41,015 nt of DNA from Symploca sp. SIO1C2 (GCA_010672925.1 JAAHFP010000053.1:1-41015); one strand, 5' to 3'. Positions 24,900 through 34,776 are shown, counted from the stretch's first letter. The notes: generated from the sequence alone by a model not told the origin. Translations and numbers: made by a program.

Positions 24900-25004
24900 A
24901 TATCTACTCAAGTCTCTTGCAGAGTTTTAGCGATCGCACGAATTAGTCAAGCCAATGGGAGAGTTGTTGGTGCAGGTTTCCTTGTGTCCGATGCTACGCC
25001 ATAA
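24900..25004 (+). pseudogene. Remnant of a trypsin-like peptidase N-terminus
   Basis: The open frame reads LAIARISQANGRVVGAGFLV then SDATP and stops. R-V-V-G-A-G-F-L-V-S is the first strand pair of trypsin-like peptidase domains that sit on cyanobacterial multi-domain (NTPase/conflict-type) proteins. The His, Asp and Ser parts are missing and there is no ATG, so only a scrap remains. Confidence 0.45.
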
Positions 25005-25107
25005 TACCCACTAAAGAAGTTGGGCATCTCAACCCGATAGCTCTTTGATTGTTAGATTGATCTGTGAGATGATAGCCCAGTACTAAGGCTGAATGTGACA
25101 CTTCCCC

Positions 25108-25791
25108 ATGAAAAAGATGAGTCCCTGGAGGGAGCCTATCGCTCTGTTGGCTGTAGTGTTAACCACATTTGGCGGTATTAAGACTGCCGCTGCGTCTTTC
25201 CCTGAAACAGAAACAGCCAATATCAAGCCAACATCAGAACGTTTTTCAGAGCTTCAAGGCAACTGGCAGCTAGCGCAAGTACTAGTAGGGCAATGTCGCG
25301 CAGCCAAGCAGCGTATCTTTGTGTACACCCAGCGCTCAATTTACAGTCCAACAATTAGAACTATTGCTCCTAATGAGGTGGTTACCTTAGCTGATAGCGG
25401 TAGTGATGGCTGGATTGCGATTCGTTCTCCTGTAGTCGGATATGTACAAACTACTGAACTCAAAGCTTGCCAACCACAAGCTACTCCCCCCCAGGCTAAC
25501 AATCCTCCCCGATCCAACCCTAGCCCTAAACCTAGCTCCAGATCCTGTCGCCTAGTGACTTACAAGGATGATGAGGTAGAGGGATTAGTGATCCGTTCTG
25601 AACCCAATAGTTCCTCCCGTAGAGTTTCTGGAGTATTGCCGGGAGAAAGAGTAATCCTCAAAAATATTCCTCTCCCCTTAGTCAGAGATAGTGAAGGGCG
25701 CTCCTGGGCTGAGATTACAGCTCCCGCTGCTGGGTGGATTTCCCTTGGCTATCCTGGTTCTGACTCAGTTAATCTTACTCCTTGTCCTTGA
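25108..25791 (+). CDS. Exported protein with two bacterial SH3-like domains
   Basis: Protein of 227 residues. The N-terminus MKKMSPWREPIALLAVVLTT ending in AAA/S is a signal peptide. Two SH3b-like modules follow: about 62-117 (CRAAKQRIFVYTQRS... GWIAIRSPVVGYVQTTEL) and 147-225 (CRLVTYKDDEVEGLVIRSEP... WISLGYPGS). They are joined by a Pro/Ser-rich linker (NNPPRSNPSPKPSSRS). Cysteine pairs frame each module. Such proteins bind peptidoglycan or other envelope partners; the ligand is not known. It is flanked by two nonamer arrays that are inverted relative to each other. Confidence 0.82.
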   Translation: MKKMSPWREPIALLAVVLTTFGGIKTAAASFPETETANIKPTSERFSELQGNWQLAQVLVGQCRAAKQRIFVYTQRSIYSPTIRTIAPNEVVTLADSGSDGWIAIRSPVVGYVQTTELKACQPQATPPQANNPPRSNPSPKPSSRSCRLVTYKDDEVEGLVIRSEPNSSSRRVSGVLPGERVILKNIPLPLVRDSEGRSWAEITAPAAGWISLGYPGSDSVNLTPCP

Positions 25792-25861
25792 AGAAGTCAT
25801 TTGTTGTTTGTCATTTGTCATTTGTTTTTTGGGAATTGGGGAGCGTCTCGCTCGCTAGTCG

Positions 25862-26033
25862 TAGTGCCGTGACCCAACTAAAACTGTGCAATAGATTTTT
25901 CTCCCTATCTCCCTCAGCTCCCTCAGCTCCCTCAGCTCCCTCAGCTCCCTCAGCTCCCTCAGCTCCCTCAGCTCCCCCAGCTCCCTCAGCTCCCTCAGCT
26001 CCCTCAGCTTTCAAATGAACCGTCGCGCCAGTA
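25862..26033. mobile_element. Degenerate MITE of the same family, filled with a 9-bp array
   Basis: The left end at 25864-25894 matches the 20546 MITE end at 27 of 31 bases. The right end at 26020-26031, read in reverse, begins CTGGCGCGACGG against CTGGCGTGACAC. TA flanks both sides (25862-25863, 26032-26033). The interior right half is replaced by the nonamer array. It lies between the SH3 gene end and the M42 gene end (stop at 26036). Confidence 0.7.
25909..26007 (-). repeat. Eleven tandem copies of a 9-bp unit (CTCCCTCAG; G-rich on the minus strand)
   Basis: Eleven units, one of them CTCCCCCAG. The minus strand reads CTGAGGGAG, the same unit as the array at 24535, in inverted orientation. 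Read in the sense of the M42 peptidase gene it is G-rich and begins about 29 bases after that gene's stop. Confidence 0.97.
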
Positions 26034-26035
26034 GT

Positions 26036-27079
26036 TTAAAAAGGCGACATAGTATAAGCTTCGAGGAGACGAATGCAATTAGCGATCGCTCCTAGGTGAG
26101 CAATTTCATAACCATGAGTATTTTGGGTGGGAAAACTCAAGCAAGCACCACGGGCTACATGACCAAATTTCATGGCAATGGAAGCATCGCTGCCAAAGCC
26201 ACTAATGGCTGCCAACTGCAAGGGAATATCCTTAGCTGCTGCCGCCTGTCGCAATTCTCCATTTAATCCTTCATCATAAATTCCATAGCCATCTTGAGAC
26301 AGCAGTACTGGTGCTTCCCCATCTTGAATCGGATATTCTGACGACAGGGGACATATTTCTAGAGCAATTAAGGCATCCAACGGTTGATTTAGAGTGAAAT
26401 AAAGGGCTCCGATTGCTCCTACTTCTTCTTTAGCTGATGCGACTAAGTAAGTATCAACCACTGGAGTTTTTACCTGTTCCGCTAGGGCTAAGAGAATTGC
26501 CACAGATGCTTTATTATCAAGAGTATAGCTAGCGATGTGGTCTTTCAGACGTATTGGTCGCTTGCGATGCTTACCAACTACCATGCGGGTTCCTGGTCTT
26601 ATTCCTGCTGCGGCTAGTTCTTCGGCAGTACATTTGGTTTCAATCCAGACATCTTTCCACTGCACCGGCTGATTTTCCTGCTGCGCTTTTTGGGGAGATT
26701 CATGGGAAACATGACGGGAGCCAAAGGACAGAATGCCAATAATGGTTTGTTTATCCCCCAATAAATCCACTACTCCCTCGCCATAAACCCAGGGAAAAGC
26801 TCCCCCCAGTTGACGGACTTCTAAACGTCCCTCGCTACCTACAGCTTTAACAATGCCACCAATTTCATCTTTGTGAGCAGTTACTGCGATTGCACCTGCT
26901 TGCTTCCCAGGAATTTTGGCAATTATATTCCCTGAGTGATCTTGCCAAGCTTCTATTCCCAAATCTTGCAACCGACTGAGTAGGTACTGATCAATTTCTC
27001 CTTCTACACCACTAGGAGAATGGTGCAGTACTAGCGTTTCAATCCGGGTGAACAGCTGGTTGTAAGCTTCTTGGTTCAT
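26036..27079 (-). CDS. M42 family metallopeptidase (FrvX-like aminopeptidase)
   Basis: Protein of 347 residues, the normal length of M42 glutamyl/leucyl aminopeptidases, which form large tetrahedral complexes that trim peptides in the cytoplasm. All expected metal and catalytic residues are visible: His69 in VTAHKDEIGG, Asp188 in LDNKAS, the Glu218-Glu219 pair in KEEVGA, Glu241 in ALEICP and His322 in NTHGYE. The start at 27079 has no clear Shine-Dalgarno. It stands alone; a G-rich array inside a MITE follows its stop on the sense strand. Confidence 0.92.
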   Translation of the reverse strand: MNQEAYNQLFTRIETLVLHHSPSGVEGEIDQYLLSRLQDLGIEAWQDHSGNIIAKIPGKQAGAIAVTAHKDEIGGIVKAVGSEGRLEVRQLGGAFPWVYGEGVVDLLGDKQTIIGILSFGSRHVSHESPQKAQQENQPVQWKDVWIETKCTAEELAAAGIRPGTRMVVGKHRKRPIRLKDHIASYTLDNKASVAILLALAEQVKTPVVDTYLVASAKEEVGAIGALYFTLNQPLDALIALEICPLSSEYPIQDGEAPVLLSQDGYGIYDEGLNGELRQAAAAKDIPLQLAAISGFGSDASIAMKFGHVARGACLSFPTQNTHGYEIAHLGAIANCIRLLEAYTMSPF

Positions 27080-27440
27080 GGAGATGGTACAGAAAGAATT
27101 GGTATCTATCTGTTAGACTACAATCTTTGACGCATCTTGGTGTGGGAAATTGTAGCCACATTTCTTCTCATTCTACGTATACGTTGCTTGAAAGTATGAA
27201 CACATTAACTATTTTTCTATGCTTAGAATGTTAAATTATTACAAATAAAATCTAAACTAATAACCTATAAATTTTACAGTGGAGCTACTTTTCTCCTTCT
27301 TCTAAGAAAAGCAGGCTTCACCGGAAGCGACGGGGAAGCCTCACTTCAACCCTGACCACTAAAATAACTATGCAGCTTCGATTGATTTTTTACAACCTAG
27401 GTTAAGACTCTTAAACTCCGAACCTAATAATTAAACTATA

Positions 27441-27483
27441 TAAATTGTTCAAACTCAACTATCGCTTGGGTTTGAGCAATTTA
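27441..27483 (+). terminator. 18-bp stem hairpin with a 7-base loop
   Basis: Arms 27441-27458 and 27466-27483 pair over 18 positions. Two of the pairs are U opposite G when transcribed from the + strand. The loop is CTATCGC, and the downstream arm runs into TTTAAAAA. On the + strand the pairing is stable, so it may end a short upstream transcript or hold a leader of the permease mRNA. Confidence 0.5.
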
Positions 27484-27541
27484 AAAACTATCTTAAGTGG
27501 GCAAAAACTGGTTCATTTTCAAGTTATTAATAACCCTAAAT

Positions 27542-27625
27542 TAGGCTCTAAGATATTAACTTGGGCTCAAAAGATATTAACTTGAGCTCGAAAGATATTA
27601 ATTTGGGCTCGAAAGATATTAACTT
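27542..27625 (+). repeat. Four 21-bp direct repeats upstream of the permease gene
   Basis: Units at 27542, 27563, 27584 and 27605 share the core GCTC.AAGATATTAA(C/T)TT. Twenty-one bases is two helical turns, so a protein would meet the same face of the DNA each time. They lie 136-219 bases before the permease ATG. They may be an operator array; they are not CRISPR, as there are no spacers. Confidence 0.9.
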
Positions 27626-27760
27626 ATAATGGTAAAATGTTGAGCTATATTACCACCTAGTGGGTACTACAAAATGAAATACAGAATATTCACTGAGTTT
27701 CGGTAAATCGCGATCGCTCAAGATTAATCGTTCCCTGTAGAAATACTTAGACCGATAGCA

Positions 27761-28738
27761 ATGCCTACTTTAAGCAAAATCTTCGGTATCCTCCTCGCTA
27801 TCATCCTCGGCTCAGGCGGGGTGATTGCCATATTTTATGGACTAAATTACCTGACTAACTTCTTACCCAATAAATGGCGTAACCGAGTTACTCCTTGGAT
27901 TTACCTAGCTCCTGCCCTCACAGTACTGGGTGCATATCTGTTTTTCCCCACCCTGAATACTGTTTACCTCAGTTTTCTAGATCAGCGCTCTGAAAACTTT
28001 GTTGGGCTAGATAACTATATTTTTGCTTTTACCAATAGCACAATGCTGAAAGCCTTCAGCAATAATATCCTGTGGTTGGTGCTGGTAACTAGTTTCAGTA
28101 TAGCCTTAGGACTAATCATCGCTGTGCTGGTAGACCGGGTAAGTTATGAGTCTTTCGCTAAGGCTTTAATCTTTTTGCCCTTAGCTATCTCCTTTGTGGG
28201 TGCAAGCGTGATTTGGCGCTTTATGTATGCTTTTCGTCCGGCAGGAACCGCACAAATTGGTTTACTCAATGGCATAATTACGAGTCTGGGATTTGAGCCC
28301 ATTGGTTGGTTGGTAGAGCGTTCTATTAATAACTTTGCCTTGATTGCCATTATGATCTGGCTGCAGACGGGTTTTTGCACTATCTTGTTCTCCGCTGCGG
28401 TTAAGGGGATTCCTCAAGATATTATCGAAGCGGCACGGATGGATGGAGCGAGTGAATGGCAAATATTCTGGAAAATTACCATTCCGATGATTAAATCCAC
28501 CATGACCGTTGTGGCAACAACGGTAGTGATTATGGTGCTCAAAGTCTTTGATATTGTTTGGGTAATGACTAATGGTAATCAAGGCACGGAAGTTATTGCC
28601 AGTCGAATGCTTAAGGAAATGTTCAATTCAAGAGACTTTGGTAGGGGTAGCGCGATCGCAGTTATTTTGTTACTGGTAATTGTCCCAGTCATGATTGGTA
28701 ATATCCGCCGCTTCCAGCAGCAAGAGCAGTTGAGATAA
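27761..28738 (+). CDS. Sugar ABC transporter permease (GgtC/MalF-like)
   Basis: Inner-membrane permease of 325 residues with about seven helices. The cytoplasmic EAA loop, which docks the ATPase, is IIEAARMDGASEWQIFWKIT. PWIYLAPALTVLGAYLFFPT and SFLDQRSENFVGLDNY are typical of the cyanobacterial GgtC-type permease for compatible solutes such as glucosylglycerol and sucrose, but the substrate is inferred only. The partner permease, binding protein and ATPase genes are not in the window, so this is a lone subunit here. A heptamer array follows the stop. Confidence 0.88.
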   Translation: MPTLSKIFGILLAIILGSGGVIAIFYGLNYLTNFLPNKWRNRVTPWIYLAPALTVLGAYLFFPTLNTVYLSFLDQRSENFVGLDNYIFAFTNSTMLKAFSNNILWLVLVTSFSIALGLIIAVLVDRVSYESFAKALIFLPLAISFVGASVIWRFMYAFRPAGTAQIGLLNGIITSLGFEPIGWLVERSINNFALIAIMIWLQTGFCTILFSAAVKGIPQDIIEAARMDGASEWQIFWKITIPMIKSTMTVVATTVVIMVLKVFDIVWVMTNGNQGTEVIASRMLKEMFNSRDFGRGSAIAVILLLVIVPVMIGNIRRFQQQEQLR

Positions 28739-28932
28739 TTTGTTGTTTGTTGTTTGTCATTGGTCATTGGTCATTGGTCATTTGTTGTTTGTTAGACAGT
28801 CCTGATCAGTTCATAGCATTTCTCAGTCTAGTGAGGTAAATTTCCCATTCCCTATTCCCCATTCCCAAAAACCAGAAACTTTGTACTTCATTCCAATGAG
28901 AAACGCTATATGAACATACATTATTTAGCTCT
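28739..28932. repeat. Heptamer STRR tract between permease and first kinase
   Basis: TTGTTTG and TTGGTCA/TTGTCAT units fill about 28739-28795, then TTCCCTATTCCCCATTCCC near 28848. No promoter for the kinase gene could be picked out. No gene. Confidence 0.8.
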
Positions 28933-31779
28933 ATGAATCATAAATTCCCTTTACGCATAGTTTTAATTGTGCCCTTTGTAGTGCAATTGGTGGGAACTGT
29001 CGGACTGGTGGGTTATTTATCTTATCGTAGTGGTCAACAAGCAGTAGAAAATCTCTCAGAACGCTTGATGACGGAAGTGGTAGAGCAGGTGAATTTGTAT
29101 ATTCAGCAGAATCTTCAGACAGCAATGCAAATTAACAAAATGAATCTTGAAGTTGTCCGAAGTAAAGCACTAGATTTAAATAATTTGGCAGAAATTGAGA
29201 AGCTCCTATGGCTACGCATCAAACAATTTGAAACTGTGACTGGTATTTTCTTGGGTTTTCCTGACGGCACGTTTCGAGTAACTCACCGCAGAAGCGAACA
29301 ACCAGGAAGGATTGAAGGAATGCTTTCTGATGCAGAACGCCCGGAAAGGTTAACTATGTATCTTTTAGATCAATGGGGCAATCGTGCCGAAGAGCTTTTC
29401 GCACTCGATCCATTCTTTATCGAGAAAACCCTTTGGTATCAAGGTGCAGTGAGTAATCGTGCTCCTGGTTGGACAAAATCTTTCCAAGTGGGGAAACTGC
29501 CAATACTAGCGGTTAACATCTATACCCCATTTTTCGATCAGCAAGATCAGTTGCAAGGAATTTTTGCAGTTAATGTTGGTTTAACACTAATACAAGATTT
29601 TTTGAACTCTCTAGATATCTGTGATGGTTGTCGAATTGCGATTATTGATGAAGATGGCTGGCTGCTGGCTAGTTCGGTAGATGAGAAACCGTTTCTTACC
29701 CCCGAATTAAAGGATAAAACGGATAAGTATGGCAACTATCATGGCTCCTTCCAACGATTGCAACCCAGTGATAGCCAAGACCCCGCCATTGCCGCCGCTG
29801 CCAACTACTGGCAAACCTTATCCCCAGAAAAAAATACCATGACGCGATCGCAATTCCGTCTGGAGCAAGAGCAATATTGGCTGCAACTAACACCTTTAGA
29901 ATTTTCCAACCCGGAAATATCCCATCCTGACTGGATAATTGCCATCATTGTCCCCCAGTCAGAATTTATGGCACAGATTAATGCCAATAGGAGAATAACG
30001 ATCATTCTTTGTATTTTGGCCTTGGTGGTTGCTACAGTTTTGGGTGTTTTGACGGCTCGTTGGATTACTAGACCAATTTTGCAATTAAACCAAGCCGCAA
30101 AAAGAATGAGTCAAGGACAATGGCCTCAAGAAACCAAAGTGGAGAGCAATCGTAGTGATGAAGTGGGGGAATTGGCTCAGTCTTTTAACCGTATGGCCAA
30201 GGAATTACAAGCCTTATTGGAAACCCTAGAACAACGAGTAGTCGCTCGCACTGTTGAACTGGAAATAGCGAAAGAAAATGCAGAAGTTGCAAACCAAGCT
30301 AAAAGCACTTTTATTGCTAACATGAGTCATGAATTGCGTTCTCCACTGAATGCTATTTTAGGTTTTTCCCAGTTGTTAGCCTGTTCTCCCCAACTAGATT
30401 CCGATCATCGAGATAGTATTCGCATTATTAATCAAAGCGGCGAACACTTGTTGACCCTGATCAATAATGTTTTAGACCTCTCCAAAATTGAAGCAGGAAA
30501 GACAACCCTAAATCCCCAAAATTTCGACCTGTGGAATTTGCTCGATCAAACTGAAGATATGTTTCGGTTGCGAGCCAATAATCAAGGTTTACAATTACTA
30601 TTTAAACGAGCGAATGATGTCCCCCGTTATCTTTATACAGATTTATTGAAGTTACGTCAAGTTTTAATTAACTTACTCAACAATGCTCTCAAATTCACCA
30701 CAGAAGGTGGTGTTACTTTACGAGTCACCAAGAAATCGTCATTAGTCAATAGTCAAGCAAATGACCAACAACCAATAACTAACAACCAACAACAGACACC
30801 CGATGACCAAGGACAAACAACAAACAACAAACAACAAATAACAATTCAATTTGAAGTGGAAGATACCGGTTTAGGTATTGCCACCGAAGAGCTAGAGCAA
30901 CTATTCCAAGCTTTCAATCAAACCCAAACGGGAAAGGAAACCCAGGAAGGAACAGGGTTAGGCTTAACGATTAGTCGTAAATTTGTGCAATTGATGGGTG
31001 GTGAAATTATGGTTAAAAGTCAAGTGAGTGTAGGTAGTACCTTTACCTTTAATATTCAAGCTCCTTTAGGAAATACTACGATAAGAGCCCCTCAACAACT
31101 CAGCTGCAATATTCTGAATCTGGCTCCTAACCAACCCCGCTACAAAATTCTGGTGGTAGATGATAAAACTACTAATCGTCAGCTGTTAATTAAACTCCTC
31201 AGTCCCCTTGGGTTAGAATTGCTCGAAGCTAGTAATGGTGAAGAAGCGATCTCTATTTGGCAGGAGTGGGAACCGGATCTGATCTTTATGGATATGCGAA
31301 TGCCGGTGATGGATGGTTATCAAGCAACGCGGCAGATTAAAAGTAGTACTAAAGCTCACAGTACAGTGGTTATTGCTTTGACAGCAAGTGTGTTAGAAGA
31401 AGAAAAAAGCATTGTGCTCTCAGCAGGCTGTGATGACTTCGTGGGGAAGCCCTTTAGAGGGTCAGTGATTTTCGATATGTTAACGAAGCATTTAGGTGTT
31501 CAATATATTGGTGAAGCAACCCATGAAACTTTGGTAGAAGCACCCAGTTATGAACTTAAGGCCACAGGACTTAAACTCATGCCAACGGATTGGTTAACTC
31601 AGCTTTATCAGGCGGCCACTGCTCTCGATGAAGAACTAATCTTGAGTTTACTGCAACCAATCCGTGAGCTTTACCCACTTTTAGCGACAGCTTTAACTGA
31701 TTTAGTACACCAATATCGTTTTGATAAAATTAAGAAATTGATTGAGGAATGCAATGGGGAATGGGGAATTGAGAATTGA
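28933..31779 (+). CDS. Hybrid sensor histidine kinase with Cache domain, paralogue 1
   Basis: Protein of 948 residues. Order: transmembrane helix (about 7-29), extracytoplasmic double-Cache sensor (about 35-350), second helix (355-375), HAMP (about 376-430), coiled coil, HisKA with His466 in [12 protein letters not shown], HATPase_c with VEDTGLGI and GTGLGL, receiver domain with Asp787 ([13 protein letters not shown]), and a C-terminal helical tail ([15 protein letters not shown]). It should sense a small ligand outside and pass phosphate to its own receiver. Residues 603-635 are a Gln/Asn-rich translated heptamer repeat inside HATPase_c. The end GIEN and the TGA stop are also repeat-derived. 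First of three tandem paralogues. Confidence 0.95.
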   Translation: MNHKFPLRIVLIVPFVVQLVGTVGLVGYLSYRSGQQAVENLSERLMTEVVEQVNLYIQQNLQTAMQINKMNLEVVRSKALDLNNLAEIEKLLWLRIKQFETVTGIFLGFPDGTFRVTHRRSEQPGRIEGMLSDAERPERLTMYLLDQWGNRAEELFALDPFFIEKTLWYQGAVSNRAPGWTKSFQVGKLPILAVNIYTPFFDQQDQLQGIFAVNVGLTLIQDFLNSLDICDGCRIAIIDEDGWLLASSVDEKPFLTPELKDKTDKYGNYHGSFQRLQPSDSQDPAIAAAANYWQTLSPEKNTMTRSQFRLEQEQYWLQLTPLEFSNPEISHPDWIIAIIVPQSEFMAQINANRRITIILCILALVVATVLGVLTARWITRPILQLNQAAKRMSQGQWPQETKVESNRSDEVGELAQSFNRMAKELQALLETLEQRVVARTVELEIAKENAEVANQAKSTFIANMSHELRSPLNAILGFSQLLACSPQLDSDHRDSIRIINQSGEHLLTLINNVLDLSKIEAGKTTLNPQNFDLWNLLDQTEDMFRLRANNQGLQLLFKRANDVPRYLYTDLLKLRQVLINLLNNALKFTTEGGVTLRVTKKSSLVNSQANDQQPITNNQQQTPDDQGQTTNNKQQITIQFEVEDTGLGIATEELEQLFQAFNQTQTGKETQEGTGLGLTISRKFVQLMGGEIMVKSQVSVGSTFTFNIQAPLGNTTIRAPQQLSCNILNLAPNQPRYKILVVDDKTTNRQLLIKLLSPLGLELLEASNGEEAISIWQEWEPDLIFMDMRMPVMDGYQATRQIKSSTKAHSTVVIALTASVLEEEKSIVLSAGCDDFVGKPFRGSVIFDMLTKHLGVQYIGEATHETLVEAPSYELKATGLKLMPTDWLTQLYQAATALDEELILSLLQPIRELYPLLATALTDLVHQYRFDKIKKLIEECNGEWGIEN

Positions 31780-31860
31780 GAATTGGGAATTGGTAAGAGT
31801 TTAATATCATGTTTGCCTCAACAGTTATCATATCCTTCTGCCCTCTGCCTTCTGCCTTGG

Positions 31861-34776
31861 ATGAATAGTTTACGAAAAATTCTCGCATTGAGATTCCATC
31901 AGCTTCCCTTACGCCAAGTCCTGATTTTGCCTTTCGTGTTGCAAATTTTTGCTGTAGTGGGACTGGTAGGTTATTTATCCTATCGCAGTGGTCAACAAGC
32001 AGTCACAGATTTAGCAAATCAGTTGATGGAGGAGACTGGCGATCGCGTTAAAGATAATCTAGAGTCATATTTTGCCCTGATTGCATCTGTTAACCGGAGT
32101 AATGCGACAATCTTACAAAAAAATCTCTTGGATATCTACAATCTGCCAGCAATCCAAAACCACTTTGTTCAGCAAAATAAAATTTTTCCAACAGTCAGTA
32201 CTGTTGCCTTGGCCAATGAAGAAGGAGATTTTCTTTCAGTCGAACAACTTCTTCAGGATACTCTCGTAATTCGCAAACTTGATGCCTCTCAAGATCCTGG
32301 TTTTTATCGATATTTTGCTAATGAAAATGGAGATAATTTAGAGCTTCAGGAGCTCCGAAACGATTATGATCCTCACAACGATCCCCCTGGAAATCCCTGG
32401 TATGAGACAACTCGTAAGGCACGGCAGGGAAACTGGTCTTTGGTGGTCAGTTTGTCAAAGGGAAAAAATAAGCCGGAAATCCATGTTGCTCATATGTTAC
32501 CGCTCTATGATGCTAAGGAGCAATTCCAGGGAGTCAGTATTGTGACAAGTGCTTTGATTGAAACGGGACAATTTCTGGCTAGCTTGAATGTAGGAACTAA
32601 AGGACAAGTTTTTTTGATTGAACCCAATGGAATGTTGATTGCTACTTCAACAGAAGAAGTTCCCTTTGCACCCCAACCTAGCAATGAGTTAGCAGAAAAT
32701 GTCAATGTTCAGCACCGACGCTTATCCGCAACCCAAAGCCAAAATGAGATTACCCGTACCACAACTGAGTATCTGCTCAACACTAAGCATTTATTGACTA
32801 ACACTACCCAACCTCAAGTTTTTGAGTTCCGGTTCAATTCAGAACGCTATTTAGCTCAAATTATGCCACTCCAAGGTAAATTGAACTGGCGGATAGTGAC
32901 GGTTGTGCCAGAATCAGATTTTATGGCAGAAATTTTTGCCAATACCAGAATCACGATAGTCCTCTGCTTAATAGCTTTGAGTGTAGCAATTGTTCTGGGA
33001 GTTTTTACAGCACGTTGGATTACCCAGCCAATTTTGAAGTTGAACCAAGCCGCCAAAAGTTTGAGTAAGGGTCAATGGGATCAGGAGACTGAGTTAGAGC
33101 TCTCTCGCCAAGATGAACTTGGAGAACTCGCTCAATCTTTTAACAGTATGGCAACGCAACTACAAGCTGCATTTAAAACTCTAGAAAAACGAGTATCAGA
33201 GCGGACTGTTGAACTCACTCAGTCAAATCTACAATTGGCAATAGCGAAAAAAAAAGCTGAGGTGGCAAACCAAGCTAAAAGCACTTTTATTGCTAACATG
33301 AGTCATGAATTACGCTCTCCCCTGAATTCAATTTTGGGCTTTTCTCACTTATTAAATCATGCTCCGGAACTAACACCCGATCACAGAGATAGTATTCGCA
33401 TTATTAACCAAAGTGGTGAACATCTGTTGAGCCTAATCAACAATGTTTTAGACCTCTCCAAAATTGAAGCGGGAAAGACAACCCTCAATCCCCAAAATTT
33501 TGACCTGTGGAATTTGCTCAACCAAACCGCAGATATGTTTCGGTTGCGAGCCGAAAATCAAGGTTTAAAATTACTCTTAGAGCTCGCTCCCGATGTCCCT
33601 CGTTATCTTTATACAGACTTACTGAAATTACGCCAAGTTTTAATTAACTTGCTCAACAATGCTCTCAAATACACCACAGAAGGTAGTGTTACGTTACGAA
33701 TCACAACAAAATTGTCATTAGTCAAGAGTCAATTTTCATTAATCAATGGTCAAGCGAATAACCAACAACCAACAACCAATAACCAAGGACAAACAACAAA
33801 CAACCAACAACAAACAACCAACAACAAACAACCAATAACAATTCAATTTGAAGTAGAAGATACCGGTTTAGGTATTGCCACAGAAGAGCTAGAGCAACTA
33901 TTTCAAGCTTTCAGCCAAACCCAAACCGGGAAAGATACCCAGGAAGGAACAGGGTTAGGCTTAGTAATTAGTCGTCAATTTGTGCAGTTGATGGGAGGTG
34001 AAATTAAGGTTAAAAGTCAAGTGGGTGTAGGCAGTAGCTTTATTTTTGATATTCAAGCTCCCTTAGGAGATTCTAAAAAGATCGCTCCTCAAAAACCCAC
34101 CTGCAAGATCCTGGCTCTAGCTCCGAACCAACCCTACTACAAAATTTTAGTGGTGGATGATAAAACTACCAATCGTCAACTGTTACTTAAACTCCTCAAT
34201 CCTCTAGGTTTTTTACTGCGAGAGGCTGAAAATGGCCAAGAAGCGATCGCAATTTGGCAAGAGTGGGAACCGGATCTGATCTTTATGGATATGCGGATGC
34301 CGGTAATGGATGGTTATCAAGCGACACGGCAGATTAAAAGTAGTACTCAAGATCGTAATACGGTGGTAATTGCTTTTACAGCCAGTGTGTTGGAAGAGGA
34401 AAAAAGCATTGTGCTCTCAGCAGGCTGTGATGACTTCGTAGGGAAGCCCTTTAGAGAGTCGGTGATTTTCGATATGCTAACGAAGCATTTGGGTGTTCAA
34501 TATATTTGTGAAGCAAACCATGAAACTTTGGTAAAAAAACCCAGTTATGACCTCAAAGCGACAGATCTCAAGCTTATGCCAACGGATTGGTTAACTAAGC
34601 TTGATCAGGCTACCACTGCTCTCAATGAAGAACTAATCTTGAGTTTGCTGCACCAAATCCGTGATCTTCACCCACTTTTAGCTACAGCTTTAACTGATTT
34701 AGTGCACCAATATCGTTTTGATAAAATTAAGAAGTTGATTGAGGAATGCAATGGAGAATTGAGAATTGAGAATTGA
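31861..34776 (+). CDS. Hybrid sensor histidine kinase with Cache domain, paralogue 2
   Basis: Protein of 971 residues from the ATG at 31861 (MNSLRKILALRFHQLPLRQV). The open frame upstream to a TTG at 31783 is only repeat sequence. Same architecture as paralogue 1: helix, Cache sensor (about 45-360), second helix (364-384), HAMP, HisKA with His482, HATPase_c with a Gln/Asn-rich repeat insert (encoded about 33716-33840), and a receiver with Asp810. The cytoplasmic half is very close to paralogue 1 while the sensor part differs. The C-terminus LRIEN and its TGA come from GAATTGA heptamers. A CTGCCTTCTGCCTTGG tract directly precedes the ATG. Confidence 0.95.
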   Translation: MNSLRKILALRFHQLPLRQVLILPFVLQIFAVVGLVGYLSYRSGQQAVTDLANQLMEETGDRVKDNLESYFALIASVNRSNATILQKNLLDIYNLPAIQNHFVQQNKIFPTVSTVALANEEGDFLSVEQLLQDTLVIRKLDASQDPGFYRYFANENGDNLELQELRNDYDPHNDPPGNPWYETTRKARQGNWSLVVSLSKGKNKPEIHVAHMLPLYDAKEQFQGVSIVTSALIETGQFLASLNVGTKGQVFLIEPNGMLIATSTEEVPFAPQPSNELAENVNVQHRRLSATQSQNEITRTTTEYLLNTKHLLTNTTQPQVFEFRFNSERYLAQIMPLQGKLNWRIVTVVPESDFMAEIFANTRITIVLCLIALSVAIVLGVFTARWITQPILKLNQAAKSLSKGQWDQETELELSRQDELGELAQSFNSMATQLQAAFKTLEKRVSERTVELTQSNLQLAIAKKKAEVANQAKSTFIANMSHELRSPLNSILGFSHLLNHAPELTPDHRDSIRIINQSGEHLLSLINNVLDLSKIEAGKTTLNPQNFDLWNLLNQTADMFRLRAENQGLKLLLELAPDVPRYLYTDLLKLRQVLINLLNNALKYTTEGSVTLRITTKLSLVKSQFSLINGQANNQQPTTNNQGQTTNNQQQTTNNKQPITIQFEVEDTGLGIATEELEQLFQAFSQTQTGKDTQEGTGLGLVISRQFVQLMGGEIKVKSQVGVGSSFIFDIQAPLGDSKKIAPQKPTCKILALAPNQPYYKILVVDDKTTNRQLLLKLLNPLGFLLREAENGQEAIAIWQEWEPDLIFMDMRMPVMDGYQATRQIKSSTQDRNTVVIAFTASVLEEEKSIVLSAGCDDFVGKPFRESVIFDMLTKHLGVQYICEANHETLVKKPSYDLKATDLKLMPTDWLTKLDQATTALNEELILSLLHQIRDLHPLLATALTDLVHQYRFDKIKKLIEECNGELRIEN

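Larger units (their letters stand above)
27080..27760. other. 681-bp non-coding region before the sugar permease
   Basis: Between the divergent M42 and permease starts. It holds an inverted repeat AGGCTTC (27313-27319)/GAAGCCT (27335-27341), a long hairpin (27441-27483) and four 21-bp direct repeats (27542-27625). The middle part (27300-27440) could encode a small structured RNA ending at the hairpin. I match it to no known RNA family. Confidence 0.5.

Noticed and set aside
25782-26018. Frames of Ala-Pro-Ser or Gly-Ala-Glu repeats on both strands
   Set aside because: Artefact of the CTCCCTCAG array inside the MITE; no start signal or domain.
27313-27341. Riboswitch upstream of the sugar permease
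   Set aside because: The inverted repeat is short and no known aptamer core could be matched; kept only as a possible structured RNA.
27542-27625. CRISPR array
   Set aside because: The 21-bp units adjoin directly with no spacers, and no cas genes are present.
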